DNA of 53,898 nt from an uncultured Bacillota bacterium (GCA_945956935.1 CAMFJD010000011.1:1-53898), one strand, 5' to 3'. Positions 8,680 to 18,098 are shown, numbered from the stretch's first letter. The notes: a model not told the origin generated them from the letters alone. A program made the numbers and translations.

Positions 8680-9421
8680 ACGTGAATATATTTATGGGCG
8701 AAACTCAGTAAATGAAGTGCTTCAAAGTGAGCGGAAAGTATATACGCTATACTTGAATGAAACTATGAAAGTACATGATTCGGGTGAATTTAGTGAACTT
8801 GCACGTCGTAAAGGTGTTTCGGTACGCCTTGTGAAAAAGCAAGAATTAGATCGTATGGCTGATGGAACACATCAAGGTGTTATTGCAGAAGTTGAAGCAT
8901 ATCGTTATGCAAATCTAGAAGATTTATTTGCAGAAGCCACGAAACGAAATGAGCAACCATTTTTTATTTTATTAGATGGATTAGAGGACTCACGTAATTT
9001 GGGAGCAATCATGCGTACAGTTGATGCAATTGGAGCTCACGGAATTATCATTCCTAAGCATAGAAGTGTGCATGTCAACACGGCTGCAATCAAGACGGCG
9101 ACAGGTGCAGCAGAACATGTGAAAGTAGTTCAAGTAACAAATCTTGTGAAAACGATGCGTCAGTTAAAAAAAGAAGGGTTATGGTTTGTAGCAACAGATG
9201 CGCATGCGAAAAGTGATTATCGCGAAGAACGCTACGACATGCCAACATGTTTGGTAATTGGTAGCGAGGGTGCAGGGATTTCACGACTTGTTTTAGAAGA
9301 AAGTGATTTACTTGTGAAGATGCCAATGGTAGGTCACGTAAATTCATTAAATGCATCAGTAGCAGCGGCATTATTGATGTATGAAGTGTATAATCAAAGA
9401 AACCCAATTAATAAAAAATAA
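8672..9421 (+). CDS. rlmB: 23S rRNA 2'-O-methyltransferase, RlmB/TrmH (SPOUT) family
   Basis: About 249 residues with an N-terminal substrate-binding domain (YIYGRNSVNEVL) and a SPOUT catalytic domain containing LDGLEDSRNLGAIMRT, VIGSEGAGIS and the C-terminal knot NSLNASVAAALLMYE. These are the three motifs of the TrmH family. It probably methylates a guanosine in the peptidyl-transferase centre of 23S rRNA; the exact site is inferred by family and synteny (YacO of Bacillus). I chose ATG 8672, six bases after AGGTG; ATG 8669 or GTG 8663 are possible. It overlaps mrnC. Confidence 0.9.
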   Translation: MNKREYIYGRNSVNEVLQSERKVYTLYLNETMKVHDSGEFSELARRKGVSVRLVKKQELDRMADGTHQGVIAEVEAYRYANLEDLFAEATKRNEQPFFILLDGLEDSRNLGAIMRTVDAIGAHGIIIPKHRSVHVNTAAIKTATGAAEHVKVVQVTNLVKTMRQLKKEGLWFVATDAHAKSDYREERYDMPTCLVIGSEGAGISRLVLEESDLLVKMPMVGHVNSLNASVAAALLMYEVYNQRNPINKK

Positions 9422-9471
9422 TTGTATGTCCGGTTGTTAGATAAATCACGAACTCAAAGGGGAATAGAATA

Positions 9472-10026
9472 ATGAACTATGAAGAACTCTGGTATTTAGC
9501 AATGAATCAAAATGAAGCAGCATATAATTTATTAGTTTCACTTTACACAAAGAATTACGAACACTATTATTATAAAAAATATGGATATGATATGATGATA
9601 GAAGATTTTCGTTCAGAATTTTATTTTGCTGTTTATCAAGCAATTCAATCATTTTCTAATCAACAGATAGCTAGTTTTCATACATTTACACATCAGTGCG
9701 TCCGGAATCGTTTATTCAGTTATAAACGTGGGCAAATGGTACGAATTCAACCAGTATTGGCTGATCAAGAATGTGTCAATCAATTCCAGGAATCAAGTTA
9801 TTTACAAGAAATGGTTTCGCCATTTATGTTTGAGACGATAGAACAGCAAGAGTTTATTGAACAATTGACGGATAAGCAACGTGATGTATTGAATATGAGA
9901 ATTGCAGGATATACGTATAAAGAGATAGCAGAGCAGCTATCATGTAGTATTGGTGTTGTTCGTCAAATACATGAAAAATTAAAAACAAACGCAAAAAGAT
10001 ATGGACTGATTGAAAAAGGGTTGTAA
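9472..10026 (+). CDS. Sigma-70 family factor at the sigH locus (SigH/ComX-like)
   Basis: A 184-residue alternative sigma factor. Region 2 spans about 45-95 (EDFRSEFYFAVYQAIQSF, then FHTFTHQCVRNRL). Region 4 is near the C-terminus (LTDKQRDVLNMRIAGYTYKEIAEQL) with a helix-turn-helix. It lies exactly where Bacillus has sigH (between rlmB and rpmG-secE-nusG), with yacP missing. The sequence has diverged enough that SigH or competence-type ComX function cannot be decided from the window. The Shine-Dalgarno is AAAGGGG. It may control competence, stress or stationary-phase genes. It is distinct from ECF sigma factors by its long region 2-4 linker. Confidence 0.8.
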   Translation: MNYEELWYLAMNQNEAAYNLLVSLYTKNYEHYYYKKYGYDMMIEDFRSEFYFAVYQAIQSFSNQQIASFHTFTHQCVRNRLFSYKRGQMVRIQPVLADQECVNQFQESSYLQEMVSPFMFETIEQQEFIEQLTDKQRDVLNMRIAGYTYKEIAEQLSCSIGVVRQIHEKLKTNAKRYGLIEKGL

Positions 10027-10047
10027 ATGTGGTAAATTAGTAGAAGT

Positions 10048-10085
10048 AGTCCGAGATTTCTAAATGAACACCGGGCTCTTTTATT
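10048..10085 (+). terminator. Weak terminator-like hairpin between the sigma gene and rpmG
   Basis: AGTCCG (10048-10053) can pair with CGGGCT (10072-10077) across an 18-base loop, followed by CTTTTATTT. The stem is short with one G-U pair, so it may only attenuate. Confidence 0.3.
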
Positions 10086-10115
10086 TAGCGTAAAAATATA
10101 AAGTAGGTGAAAAAT

Positions 10116-10268
10116 ATGGCTAACAATAAAGTAACACTGGTATGTCCAGAATGTTTGAGTCGCAATTATTCAACACCAAAGAATAAACAAACAAATACAC
10201 AACGATTGGAAATGAAAAAATTCTGTCGCCGTTGTGGGAAGCACACACTACATAAAGAAACAAAATAG
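10116..10268 (+). CDS. rpmG: Ribosomal protein bL33, zinc-binding form
   Basis: A 50-residue protein with two cysteine pairs, CPEC (10-13) and CRRC (37-40), that bind zinc. It is a component of the large subunit near the E site. It starts at ATG 10116 after AGGTGA and ends with TAG. Its place before secE and nusG matches rpmGB of Bacillus. Many Bacilli carry several bL33 copies, one of them zinc-free; no second copy is in this window. Confidence 0.93.
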   Translation: MANNKVTLVCPECLSRNYSTPKNKQTNTQRLEMKKFCRRCGKHTLHKETK

Positions 10269-10289
10269 TAATAAAAAGAGGAGAAAATA

Positions 10290-10478
10290 ATGACTAAAGC
10301 AAAAAAAGAACGGTTTTTAACAGGTGTCAATAAAGAGTTGAAAAAAGTGAAATGGCCGACAGGGAAAGAAATGTTACACAATACTGGGACAGTTCTAGGA
10401 TTTGTTGTTTTTCTAATGGTCTTTTTCTTACTGGTTGACTCATTGATTTCAATGGGGATTAATTTTTTTATTAATTAA
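10290..10478 (+). CDS. secE: Preprotein translocase subunit SecE
   Basis: A 62-residue protein with a basic N-terminal amphipathic segment including KELKKVKWPTGKEM, the conserved SecE hinge motif, and one C-terminal membrane helix (about 35-58). It forms the SecYEG channel with the SecY encoded at 36249. The start follows AGAGGAG. It lies 21 bases after rpmG and 21 before nusG, so the three are probably one transcript. Confidence 0.95.
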   Translation: MTKAKKERFLTGVNKELKKVKWPTGKEMLHNTGTVLGFVVFLMVFFLLVDSLISMGINFFIN

Positions 10479-10499
10479 TAGAAAGTAGAGGGACTGGCG

Positions 10500-11066
10500 A
10501 TGAGTGAATTCAAAGGTATGGAAGATTTATACAATCAAGCTAATTGGTATGTAGTTAATACATATTCTGGATATGAAAATAAAGTAAAAGAAAACCTTGA
10601 GAAACGTATTGAGACAATGAATATGGAAGACCAGATTCTACGTGTTATCGTACCGACTGAAATTGAAGTTGAAGTAAAAGACGGAAAACGAAAAGAACGT
10701 GAAAAGAAAACATTTCCAGGGTATGTACTTGTTGAAATGATTATGACAGATGAAGCTTGGTATGTCGTTCGTAACACACCAAATGTCACTGGATTTATCG
10801 GTTCGCACGGACAAGGTGCTAAACCAATTCCAATGTTGCCTGAAGAAGTAGAAGCATTGTTAGATAAACCGGTGGAAGTGACAAGCGTTGAACTAGATTA
10901 TGAAGTGGATGATCTTGTACAAATTATGGTTGGACCATTTGCAGAACAAGTAGGTCGAGTAAAAGCAATCGATGTTACAAGTGAAAAAGTAACAGTTGAA
11001 GTAGCGTTATTCGGACGTGAGACAGCAATTGAATTAGAATTAACAGATGTCCAAAAGGAAATCTAA
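10500..11066 (+). CDS. nusG: Transcription termination/antitermination factor NusG
   Basis: A 188-residue factor with an N-terminal NGN domain that binds the RNA polymerase clamp (WYVVNTYSGYENKVKENL, then FPGYVLVEM). Its C-terminal KOW domain (about 130-188, VDDLVQIMVGPFAEQVGRV) contacts ribosome or Rho. Compared with Bacillus NusG it has about ten extra residues before WYVV. ATG 10500 follows AGAGGGA. The operon ends before the rplK promoter. Confidence 0.96.
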   Translation: MSEFKGMEDLYNQANWYVVNTYSGYENKVKENLEKRIETMNMEDQILRVIVPTEIEVEVKDGKRKEREKKTFPGYVLVEMIMTDEAWYVVRNTPNVTGFIGSHGQGAKPIPMLPEEVEALLDKPVEVTSVELDYEVDDLVQIMVGPFAEQVGRVKAIDVTSEKVTVEVALFGRETAIELELTDVQKEI

Positions 11067-11099
11067 TCTTTTTTTACAAGTTTCTAATAGAAAATAATA

Positions 11100-11128
11100 T
11101 TGCTAAATAGATAAAGGTTTGGTACAAT
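11100..11128 (+). promoter_or_regulatory. Promoter of rplK-rplA
   Basis: TTGCTA (11100-11105), a 17-base spacer and TACAAT (11123-11128). TGG lies directly before the -10, giving an extended -10 element. Confidence 0.75.
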
Positions 11129-11163
11129 AAGTATCGGCTATTTCAGGAATAGTTATGAGCGAA

Positions 11164-11224
11164 ACCTGTTTGACAGGTGACAGCAACTGTGGGAGGGTGG
11201 CACCTAAACACCCACTACAACCAC
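11164..11224 (+). promoter_or_regulatory. rplK leader with an L1-binding-site mimic
   Basis: A small hairpin, ACCTG / CAGGT (11164-11178), is followed by a second structure. GTGG (11189-11192) pairs with CCAC (11221-11224); the internal loop has GA on the 5' side (11193-11194) and ACTACAA on the 3' side; the inner helix is GGGTG / CACCC (11195-11199, 11209-11213). This geometry matches the L1-binding helix of 23S rRNA as I remember it (GGTGG-GA-GGCT ... AGCC ... TA-CCACC). Binding of free L1 would repress the operon. The mimicry is inference. Confidence 0.6.
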
Positions 11225-11249
11225 GACGAAATAAGAGGAGGTGTGTTTC

Positions 11250-11675
11250 GTGGCTAAAAAGGTACAACGAGTTATTAAATTACAACTCCAAGCTGGTAAA
11301 GCGACACCGGCACCACCGGTTGGTACGGCTTTAGGACCAGTTGGAATCAATATTCAAGAATTCTGTTCACAGTACAACGAAAAAACACGTGAAAACATGG
11401 GAATGGTAGTACCAGCAGAAATTACTGTTTATGATGATCGTTCATTTACATTTGTAACTAAGACACCACCAGCATCGCGTTTATTATTAAAAGCAGCTGG
11501 TATTGCATCTGGTTCATCAAATGCAAAAACGACAAAAGTAGCGACTATTACGCGTGAGCAATTACGTGAAATCGCTGAAGTCAAAATGCCTGACTTAAAT
11601 GCAAATGATGTTGAAGCAGCGATGAATATCGTAGCTGGAACAGCGAAAAACATGGGAATCCTTATTGCTGAGTAA
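11250..11675 (+). CDS. rplK: Ribosomal protein uL11
   Basis: A 141-residue L11 that binds the GTPase-associated region of 23S rRNA. The proline-rich N-terminal helix ([19 protein letters not shown]) and the C-terminal RNA-binding domain are intact. The start is GTG 11250, eight bases after AGGAGGTG, giving [13 protein letters not shown] and the exact family length. The ATG-less upstream extension to 11241 would place the start inside the ribosome site. It is the first gene of the rplK-rplA unit. Confidence 0.96.
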   Translation: MAKKVQRVIKLQLQAGKATPAPPVGTALGPVGINIQEFCSQYNEKTRENMGMVVPAEITVYDDRSFTFVTKTPPASRLLLKAAGIASGSSNAKTTKVATITREQLREIAEVKMPDLNANDVEAAMNIVAGTAKNMGILIAE

Positions 11676-11697
11676 TAATGATTTTCATGCGATTGAG

Positions 11698-11736
11698 AAG
11701 TGAAAGCGGTAATTTTTAATTGCCGCTTGTTACTTA
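11698..11736 (+). repeat. Hairpin between rplK and rplA
   Basis: AAGCGGTAA and TTGCCGCTT form a 9-pair stem with one G-U pair, extended weakly outward by AAGT/ACTT. There is no T-run, so it is probably a processing or stabilising hairpin rather than a terminator. Confidence 0.45.
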
Positions 11737-11785
11737 TCAATGAACTTTTAACTAAATTGAAGTGCAGAGGAAACTCAAACTTTAA

Positions 11786-11820
11786 TTTGTGGGAGGATTT
11801 ACTTCCGCGACTACCACAAA
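11786..11820 (+). promoter_or_regulatory. Second L1-binding-site mimic, just before rplA
   Basis: TTTGTGG (11786-11792) pairs perfectly with CCACAAA (11814-11820). Inside are GA on the 5' side, an inner GGA/TCC helix, and GCGACTA on the 3' side. The same outer GTGG/CCAC helix and GA bulge occur before rplK and in 23S rRNA. The site ends at the rplA Shine-Dalgarno (GGAGG at 11821-11825), so L1 binding there could directly block rplA translation. Confidence 0.6.
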
Positions 11821-11833
11821 GGAGGATAATAAA

Positions 11834-12520
11834 ATGGCTAAGAAAAGTAAAAAATATGTTGAAGCTGCTAAATTAGTAGATACAACTATTGCTTATAATG
11901 TAACTGAAGCTATCGAATTAGCAAAGAAAACAAACACTGCTAAATTTGACGCTTCTGTAGATGTTGCTTTCCGTTTAGGTGTTGATCCTCGTCAAGCAGA
12001 TCAACAAATTCGTGGAGCAGTTGTTTTACCAAACGGAACTGGTAAAACTGCACGCATCGCTGTGTTCGCACGCGGTGAGCGCGCTAAAGAAGCTGAAGCA
12101 GCTGGAGCAGATTTCGTAGGAGATCTTGATTTAGTGCAAAAAGTACAACAAGGTTGGTTAGACTTTGATGTTGCTGTTGCAACACCAGATATGATGGCTG
12201 AAGTTGGAAAATTAGGTCGTGTTTTAGGGCCACGTGGATTAATGCCAAACCCGAAAACAGGAACTGTTACAATGGATGTAACAAAAGCTATTAACGAAAT
12301 CAAAGCAGGTAAAGTAGAATACCGTGTTGATAAAGTAGGAAACGTACATGTTCCAATTGGACGTGCTTCTTTCGATACTGAGAAATTAGTAGAAAACTTT
12401 AACACTATTTACTCAACTTTACTTCGTGCTAAACCAGCGGCTGCTAAAGGAACTTACATGAAAAACGTAGCTGTTTCGACAACAATGGGTCCTGGTGTAC
12501 GTGTAGCTGTCGAGAAATAA
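11834..12520 (+). CDS. rplA: Ribosomal protein uL1
   Basis: A 228-residue L1, part of the mobile stalk that moves deacylated tRNA out of the E site, and a translational autorepressor in many bacteria. The sequence includes the conserved [15 protein letters not shown] and [11 protein letters not shown] motifs. The start is ATG 11834 after GGAGG; the frame is open further upstream but that stretch is the leader structure. Its site-specific RNA binding suggests control through the two mimics at 11164-11224 and 11786-11820. Confidence 0.96.
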   Translation: MAKKSKKYVEAAKLVDTTIAYNVTEAIELAKKTNTAKFDASVDVAFRLGVDPRQADQQIRGAVVLPNGTGKTARIAVFARGERAKEAEAAGADFVGDLDLVQKVQQGWLDFDVAVATPDMMAEVGKLGRVLGPRGLMPNPKTGTVTMDVTKAINEIKAGKVEYRVDKVGNVHVPIGRASFDTEKLVENFNTIYSTLLRAKPAAAKGTYMKNVAVSTTMGPGVRVAVEK

Positions 12521-12524
12521 TTTC

Positions 12525-12553
12525 TTGACAAAAGGTGTATAACCTGATATAAT
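12525..12553 (+). promoter_or_regulatory. Strong consensus promoter of rplJ-rplL
   Basis: A perfect TTGACA (12525-12530), exactly 17 bases, and a perfect TATAAT (12548-12553), preceded by TGA as an extended -10. It is the best promoter in the window, as expected for L7/L12, which is needed in several copies per ribosome. Confidence 0.9.
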
Positions 12554-12559
12554 CCATAA

Positions 12560-12740
12560 AGTATATTATGTTCATACCGTAGACAGCAGGTGCATATGCA
12601 TAAATCCTGCCTAGGTGTAAGAATGACTTTCTTTTTTATTGAGAAGTTACTCCCTTGCGCCTTCGGGTGCAAGGGTTTTTTATATGAGTCGACTGACTTG
12701 GTATGACATAGAACAAATATTATACTGAGGAGGTGCAATC
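12560..12740 (+). promoter_or_regulatory. L10-type leader RNA with attenuator
   Basis: About 180 bases of untranslated leader before rplJ contain paired segments around GCAGG...CCTGC (12585-12611) and then a full intrinsic terminator (12652-12682). The layout matches the L10 leader of Bacillota, in which free L10(L12)4 favours termination. Recognition rests on position, layout and the attenuator, not on a covariance search. Confidence 0.7.
12652..12682 (+). terminator. Attenuator terminator in the rplJ leader
   Basis: CCCTTGCGCC and GGTGCAAGGG form a 10-pair stem (one G-U) closed by a TTCG tetraloop and followed by TTTTTT. A terminator inside a leader, upstream of the gene it serves, implies conditional read-through. 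Confidence 0.88.
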
Positions 12741-13283
12741 ATGGCAAACAATTCGATTATCGAACAAAAACAACTATTAGTAGATGAGGTTACTGCGAAA
12801 ATGCAAGCTAGCCAATCAACAATCGTTGTTGATTACCGTGGATTAACAGTAACTGAAGTAACTGAATTACGTCGCGAATTACGCGCAGCAGGTGTTGAGT
12901 TTAAAGTTTATAAAAACAACTTAGTACGTCGTGCGGCGACTGAATTAGGTCACGAAGGTTTACTGGAATCTTTAACTGGACCAAACGCAATTGCTTTCAG
13001 TAATGAAGACGTAGTTGCGCCAGCGAAAATTTTAGCTAACTTTGCTAAAGAACACCAAGCGTTAGAAATTAAAGCGGGAATTATTGAAGGGAATGTGGCT
13101 GAATTAGCAACAATCCAAGAATTAGCAGCGTTACCAAACCGCGATGGTATGTTATCGATGTTACTTTCTGTTTTACAAGCGCCAGTTCGCAATATGGCAT
13201 TAGTTGCTAAAGCTGTAGCAGAACAAAAAGAATCAGGTGTAGAAGTAACTACTGAAGCAACTGATGAAGCTGCTGCTGAATAA
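12741..13283 (+). CDS. rplJ: Ribosomal protein uL10
   Basis: A 180-residue L10, the base of the L7/L12 stalk. The RNA-binding N-terminal domain ([22 protein letters not shown]) is followed by a C-terminal helix that carries L7/L12 dimers. It ends with an acidic tail, about 14 residues longer than the usual 165-166, consisting of alternating T/E/A residues. The start follows GAGGAGGTG. L10 bound to L12 is the likely ligand of the upstream attenuator. Confidence 0.95.
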   Translation: MANNSIIEQKQLLVDEVTAKMQASQSTIVVDYRGLTVTEVTELRRELRAAGVEFKVYKNNLVRRAATELGHEGLLESLTGPNAIAFSNEDVVAPAKILANFAKEHQALEIKAGIIEGNVAELATIQELAALPNRDGMLSMLLSVLQAPVRNMALVAKAVAEQKESGVEVTTEATDEAAAE

Positions 13284-13326
13284 TCAGTAGCATAAAAATA
13301 AAAATTTCCATTAGGAGGATATTGAC

Positions 13327-13689
13327 ATGGCATTCAATAAAGAAAATTTCATTGAAGAATTAAAAAACATGACTGTTTTAGAATTAAACGACTTAGTTAA
13401 AGCTATCGAAGAAGAGTTCGGTGTAACTGCAGCTGCTCCTGTAGCAGTAGCTGGTGGAGCTGTAGAAGCAGCTGGACCAACTGAAGTATCTGTTATCTTA
13501 ACAGGTGCTGGAGCTTCAAAAATCGGAGTAATCAAAGTAGTTCGTGAAATTACTGGATTAGGATTAAAAGAAGCAAAAGCTTTAGTTGATGGAACACCTG
13601 CTCCAATCAAAGAAAACGTTTCTCCAGAAGAAGCTGAAGAAGTAAAAGCTAAGTTAGAAGAAGCTGGAGCTTCTGTAGAAGTTAAGTAA
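13327..13689 (+). CDS. rplL: Ribosomal protein bL12 (L7/L12)
   Basis: A 120-residue stalk protein. It has an N-terminal dimerisation helix ([19 protein letters not shown]), an alanine-rich hinge (about 36-52) and a C-terminal factor-binding domain with [15 protein letters not shown]. It recruits EF-Tu, EF-G and other GTPases. The Shine-Dalgarno is TAGGAGGAT. A strong terminator follows. Confidence 0.97.
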   Translation: MAFNKENFIEELKNMTVLELNDLVKAIEEEFGVTAAAPVAVAGGAVEAAGPTEVSVILTGAGASKIGVIKVVREITGLGLKEAKALVDGTPAPIKENVSPEEAEEVKAKLEEAGASVEVK

Positions 13690-13714
13690 TTAACTTTTTA
13701 AACTGCTTTAAGAT

Positions 13715-13745
13715 AAAACCACTTGTCCAACAAGTGGTTTTTTTA
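13715..13745 (+). terminator. Terminator after rplL
   Basis: AAAACCACTTG and CAAGTGGTTTT form an uninterrupted stem around TCCAA, followed by more T. It separates the L10-L12 unit from the methyltransferase and rpoBC. Confidence 0.9.
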
Positions 13746-13830
13746 TATGATTAGTGAGTATCATTATAGTGTAAATGATTTTCGACTTTGAAAAAGTGAA
13801 GTGATTTACAAAATGAAAGGTGCGAAGATA

Positions 13831-14427
13831 ATGACAATGCATTATTATACAAATAATATCGATGCTGATTCAAAACCGAAACAAATTTCCGTAACGGTCA
13901 ATGGACAGCATTTTTCTTTTCAAACGGATATTGGTGTTTTTTCGAAAAATGGTCTTGATTTTGGAACGAAGACGTTATTAGAAGCTCTTGAATTACAGTT
14001 GGAAGGCCAAAAGGTATTAGATGTTGGTTGCGGATACGGGCCGATTGCTATCTATGTAGCTAAAACTTATGGTTATACTGTGGATATGGTTGATGTAAAT
14101 GAGCGGTCGTTAGGGTTAGCGATGTTGAATGCGAAAGGAAACGGTGTTGATCATCTCGTTCAAGGGAAGGTGAGTAATTGTTTGGATGAAGTATCGCAAA
14201 TGTATGGTGCGATCATTACAAATCCGCCGATTCGAGCTGGAAAGCAAACGATCTTTCGAATTTACGAACAAAGCTATGAGCATTTGGTTGATGGTGGAGT
14301 GTTGTGGATTGTTATTCAAAAAAAACAAGGCGCAAATTCTACAATCAAGAAATTAGAAACGCTATTTGCGGCAGTTGATATTGTAATAAAAGAAAAAGGC
14401 TATTTTATTATTAAGGCAGAAAAATAA
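13831..14427 (+). CDS. RsmC-like class I methyltransferase (YbxB type)
   Basis: A 198-residue SAM-dependent methyltransferase, probably methylating the N2 of a guanine in 16S rRNA. Motif I is VLDVGCGYGPI and the catalytic motif is TNPPIRAGK, as in YbxB of Bacillus and the C-terminal half of RsmC. The single-domain length matches YbxB. I chose ATG 13831, eight bases after GAAAGGTG; the frame extends upstream to 13801 without a ribosome site. Its position between rplL and rpoB is conserved in Bacilli. Confidence 0.88.
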   Translation: MTMHYYTNNIDADSKPKQISVTVNGQHFSFQTDIGVFSKNGLDFGTKTLLEALELQLEGQKVLDVGCGYGPIAIYVAKTYGYTVDMVDVNERSLGLAMLNAKGNGVDHLVQGKVSNCLDEVSQMYGAIITNPPIRAGKQTIFRIYEQSYEHLVDGGVLWIVIQKKQGANSTIKKLETLFAAVDIVIKEKGYFIIKAEK

Positions 14428-14451
14428 CAATTGACTTTTATGGTTATTTTT

Positions 14452-14467
14452 GATAGTATAGTATAAT
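14452..14467 (+). promoter_or_regulatory. Possible rpoB promoter -10 region
   Basis: TATAAT at 14462-14467, with overlapping TATAGT and GATAGT just upstream. A TTGACT at 14431 is 25 bases from TATAAT but 15 from GATAGT. So a promoter is likely here but its exact boxes are unclear. Confidence 0.4.
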
Positions 14468-14557
14468 GCCTATGTGCTGATTTTTTGACCCCTTTTTGGT
14501 GTTCGAAAAAATAAAAAAAGACTTAAAAAAGACTATTTAAAAAGGAGAGTGAGTCTC

Positions 14558-17500
14558 TTGGTTGGTCGTGTTTTAAAATTTGGACAAAGAGAACGTCGCG
14601 ACTTTTCGCGTATTCAGTCGTCACTTGAATTACCGAATTTGATTGAAATCCAGAAGGATTCGTTTGATTGGTTTGTGACAGATGGAGTAAAAGAGTTATT
14701 TGATGATATTTTTCCAATCGAAGGGTACCAAGGAAACCAACGATTAGAAGCAAATTTACGTTTAGAATATGTAAATCATAGTTGGGGGCAACCTAAGTAT
14801 GAATTAAATGCTGCAAAAGAGCATGATGTGAACTATTCACGTCCATTGCGTGCAGTATTACGCCTGTATAATAATGAAACAGGTGAAGTGAAAGAGCAAG
14901 AAGTATTTATGGGTGATATTCCATTAATGACTGATGCTGGAACATTTATTATCAACGGTGCCGAGCGTGTTGTTGTATCACAACTTGTTCGTTCACCTGG
15001 TGTATATTTAGCAGAAACACTAGATAAAAGTGGGAAACGCGGATTAGGTGCGACAGTTATTCCGAATCGTGGTGCTTGGTTAGAGTATGAAACAGATATT
15101 AAAGACGTTGCACATGTGCGTATTGACCGTACGCGTAAATTACCATTAACGGTGTTATTACGTGCATTAGGATTGAGTTCTGATATTCAAATTTTAGACC
15201 TTTTTGGTGACAATGCCTTCTTATTAAATACCCTTGAAAAAGATCAAAATGAAACACAAGAAGGAACTTCAGGAACTGAGAATGCTTTATTACAAATTTA
15301 TGAGCGTTTACGCCCAGGAGAGCCTGCAACAATTGAAGGAGCAACAAGCTTATTTGTTTCACGTTTCTTTGATGACAAACGTTATGATTTAGCGCGTGTT
15401 GGTCGTTATAAATTCAATAAAAAATTAAATGTGCTAGAACGTTTAGATAATCGCGTGTTAGCCGAAGCAATTATTAGTGTAGATGGTGAAGTGTTAGCTG
15501 AAGCAGGGACGCGTTTAGATCGTCGATTAATTGAAAAATTACGTCCTGATTTTGAAGCTGGTGCAAACGTGCAAACGATTATGACGAATGACATTGATGG
15601 TTTAATGACTGAAGTACAGGTTGTTAAAATCTATGCTGATGATAAACAAGAGCGTGTTGTTAATGTAATTGGTAATTATAATGTGAGCGCACATTCAATA
15701 ACAATTAGTGATATCTTAGCATCAGTAAGTTATTTCTTTAATTTATTGGATGGTGTCGGAACATTAGATGATATCGACCATTTAGGAAACCGTCGTATTC
15801 GTTCAGTCGGTGAATTATTACAAAATCAATTCCGTATTGGATTAACTCGTATGGAACGTGTTGTACGTGAACGTATGTCAATTCAAGAAACTGAAGGGTT
15901 AACACCACAAAGTTTAATTAATGTACGCCCAGTTGTTGCTGTCATTAAAGAATTTTTCGGAAGTTCGCAGTTGTCACAGTTCATGGATCAAACAAATCCA
16001 TTAGCAGAATTAACTCATAAACGACGTCTATCTGCGTTAGGGCCTGGGGGATTAACACGTGAACGTGCTGGTATGGAAGTTCGAGATGTTCACTACTCTC
16101 ATTACGGACGTATGTGTCCTATTGAAACGCCTGAGGGACCAAACATTGGATTAATTAATACTTTATCGACATTTGCTCGTTTAAATGAGTATGGATTTAT
16201 CCAAACTCCATATCGTAAAATGAACCATGTTACATTGTCTGATGGAACTCAACAGTCGTATGTAAGTGATGAAGTTATTTATGTGACGGCAGATGAAGAA
16301 GATCACTATATTGTTGCCCAAGCCAATATTCCTAAAGCAGATGCTACGGGACTTATTGAACCAACAATTAAGGAATGGGCTGGACGTCATCGTGGGAAAA
16401 ATGATAATTATTTAATTAAAGATTTTGATTTAATTGATGTATCGCCAAAGCAAATCGTTTCTGTTGCCACAGCATGTATTCCGTTCCTTGAACACGATGA
16501 TGCGAACCGTGCTTTAATGGGTGCCAACATGCAACGTCAAGCGGTTCCATTATTAGTACCTGAAGCAGCATATGTTGGAACAGGTATGGAACACGTAGCA
16601 GCTCGTGATAGTGGAGTTGCTGTATTAGCACATACTGCTGGAAAAGTTGAGTATGTTGATGCACGCCAAATTAAAATTCGTAATAACGCTGGACACTTAG
16701 ATGTGTATCCATTATCAAAATTTGAACGTTCAAACCAAGGTGCTTGTTATAACCACCGTCCAATTGTTCATTTAGGTGATGAAGTACAAGCACGTCAAAT
16801 TATTGCTGATGGTTCATCTATGGATGAAGGTGAAATGGCTTTAGGGCGTAATGTTGTCGTTGCCTTCATGACATGGAATGGTTACAACTATGAAGATGCT
16901 ATTATCATGAGTGAACGCCTTGTAAAAGATGATGTATATACTTCGGTACATATTGAAGAATATGAGATTGAATGTCGTGATACGAAATTAGGTCCTGAAG
17001 AAATTACACGTGACATTCCAAATGTTGGAGAAGTTGCCCGTAAAGATTTAGATGATCGTGGAATTATTCGTGTTGGAGCAGAAGTAAAAGCAGGTGATAT
17101 TTTAGTTGGTAAGGTAACACCAAAAGGAGTTACAGAGCTTTCACCTGAAGAACGGTTATTACACGCAATTTTTGGTGAAAAAGCACGTGAAGTCCGTGAT
17201 ACGTCATTACATGTACCACATGGTGGAGATGGAATCATCTTAGATGTAAAACGATTCACACGCGAAAATGGTGATGAATTAAGCCCAGGTGTCAATGAAG
17301 TAGTTCGTGTTTATATCGTTCAGAAACGTAAGATTTCTGAAGGAGATAAAATGGCTGGACGTCATGGAAACAAAGGGGTTATTTCACGGATCTTACCGAT
17401 TGAAGATATGCCATATTTACCAGATGGAACACCTGTTGATATCATGTTAAATCCATTAGGGGTACCATCACGTATGAATATTGGTCAAATTTTGGAAATC

Positions 17501-18076
17501 CATTTAGGAATGGCTGCTCGTCGCCTTGTTCTTGAAGGAAAACAAGGACATGTTGCAACTTCGGTATTTGATGGATGTAAGCAAGAGGATCTTGAAGCAA
17601 TGATGGCTGAGGCCGGAATGGATGCTGATGGAAAAACAGAACTATATGATGGACGTACTGGTGAATTGTTTGATAACCGCGTATCGGTCGGAGTTATGTA
17701 CATGATTAAGTTAGCACACATGGTTGATGATAAATTACATGCTCGTTCAAATGGTCCATACTCATTAGTAACACAACAACCATTAGGAGGAAAAGCTCAA
17801 TTTGGTGGTCAACGTTTCGGTGAGATGGAAGTTTGGGCACTAGAAGCATATGGTGCGGCTAATACGTTACGTGAAATCCTAACAATTAAATCGGATGATG
17901 TTATGGGTCGTGGGAAGACATATGAAGCGATCGTTAAAGGAAAACCAATTCCAAAACCTGGTGTTCCAGAATCATTCCGAGTGTTAATCAAAGAATTACA
18001 GTCATTAGGAATTAATGTCCGTATTTATGATAACGACGATGAAGTTATCGATATTTCAGAATCAGAAGAAGAATAA
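14558..18076 (+). CDS. rpoB: RNA polymerase beta subunit
   Basis: A 1172-residue beta subunit. The rifampicin-binding segment is wild-type-like ([20 protein letters not shown], then [12 protein letters not shown]). The C-terminal catalytic segments ([37 protein letters not shown]) are intact. The start is TTG 14558, ten bases after AAAGGAG; GTG 14549 in frame is only one base from it. Bacillus rpoB also starts with TTG. It lies 22 bases before rpoC, and both form one transcript with the upstream region. Confidence 0.96.
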   Translation: MVGRVLKFGQRERRDFSRIQSSLELPNLIEIQKDSFDWFVTDGVKELFDDIFPIEGYQGNQRLEANLRLEYVNHSWGQPKYELNAAKEHDVNYSRPLRAVLRLYNNETGEVKEQEVFMGDIPLMTDAGTFIINGAERVVVSQLVRSPGVYLAETLDKSGKRGLGATVIPNRGAWLEYETDIKDVAHVRIDRTRKLPLTVLLRALGLSSDIQILDLFGDNAFLLNTLEKDQNETQEGTSGTENALLQIYERLRPGEPATIEGATSLFVSRFFDDKRYDLARVGRYKFNKKLNVLERLDNRVLAEAIISVDGEVLAEAGTRLDRRLIEKLRPDFEAGANVQTIMTNDIDGLMTEVQVVKIYADDKQERVVNVIGNYNVSAHSITISDILASVSYFFNLLDGVGTLDDIDHLGNRRIRSVGELLQNQFRIGLTRMERVVRERMSIQETEGLTPQSLINVRPVVAVIKEFFGSSQLSQFMDQTNPLAELTHKRRLSALGPGGLTRERAGMEVRDVHYSHYGRMCPIETPEGPNIGLINTLSTFARLNEYGFIQTPYRKMNHVTLSDGTQQSYVSDEVIYVTADEEDHYIVAQANIPKADATGLIEPTIKEWAGRHRGKNDNYLIKDFDLIDVSPKQIVSVATACIPFLEHDDANRALMGANMQRQAVPLLVPEAAYVGTGMEHVAARDSGVAVLAHTAGKVEYVDARQIKIRNNAGHLDVYPLSKFERSNQGACYNHRPIVHLGDEVQARQIIADGSSMDEGEMALGRNVVVAFMTWNGYNYEDAIIMSERLVKDDVYTSVHIEEYEIECRDTKLGPEEITRDIPNVGEVARKDLDDRGIIRVGAEVKAGDILVGKVTPKGVTELSPEERLLHAIFGEKAREVRDTSLHVPHGGDGIILDVKRFTRENGDELSPGVNEVVRVYIVQKRKISEGDKMAGRHGNKGVISRILPIEDMPYLPDGTPVDIMLNPLGVPSRMNIGQILEIHLGMAARRLVLEGKQGHVATSVFDGCKQEDLEAMMAEAGMDADGKTELYDGRTGELFDNRVSVGVMYMIKLAHMVDDKLHARSNGPYSLVTQQPLGGKAQFGGQRFGEMEVWALEAYGAANTLREILTIKSDDVMGRGKTYEAIVKGKPIPKPGVPESFRVLIKELQSLGINVRIYDNDDEVIDISESEEE

Positions 18077-18098
18077 TTGAGAATTGGGGGTCCGAGCC

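Noticed and set aside
14431-14467. TTGACT plus TATAAT as the rpoB promoter
   Set aside because: A 25-base spacer is too long; only the -10 region was kept as a low-confidence feature.
16888-17295. Open reading frame of 135 codons on the minus strand within rpoB, and similar ones in fusA, rplA and others
   Set aside because: They are shadows of codon bias in strongly expressed genes, lack ribosome sites and have no family resemblance.
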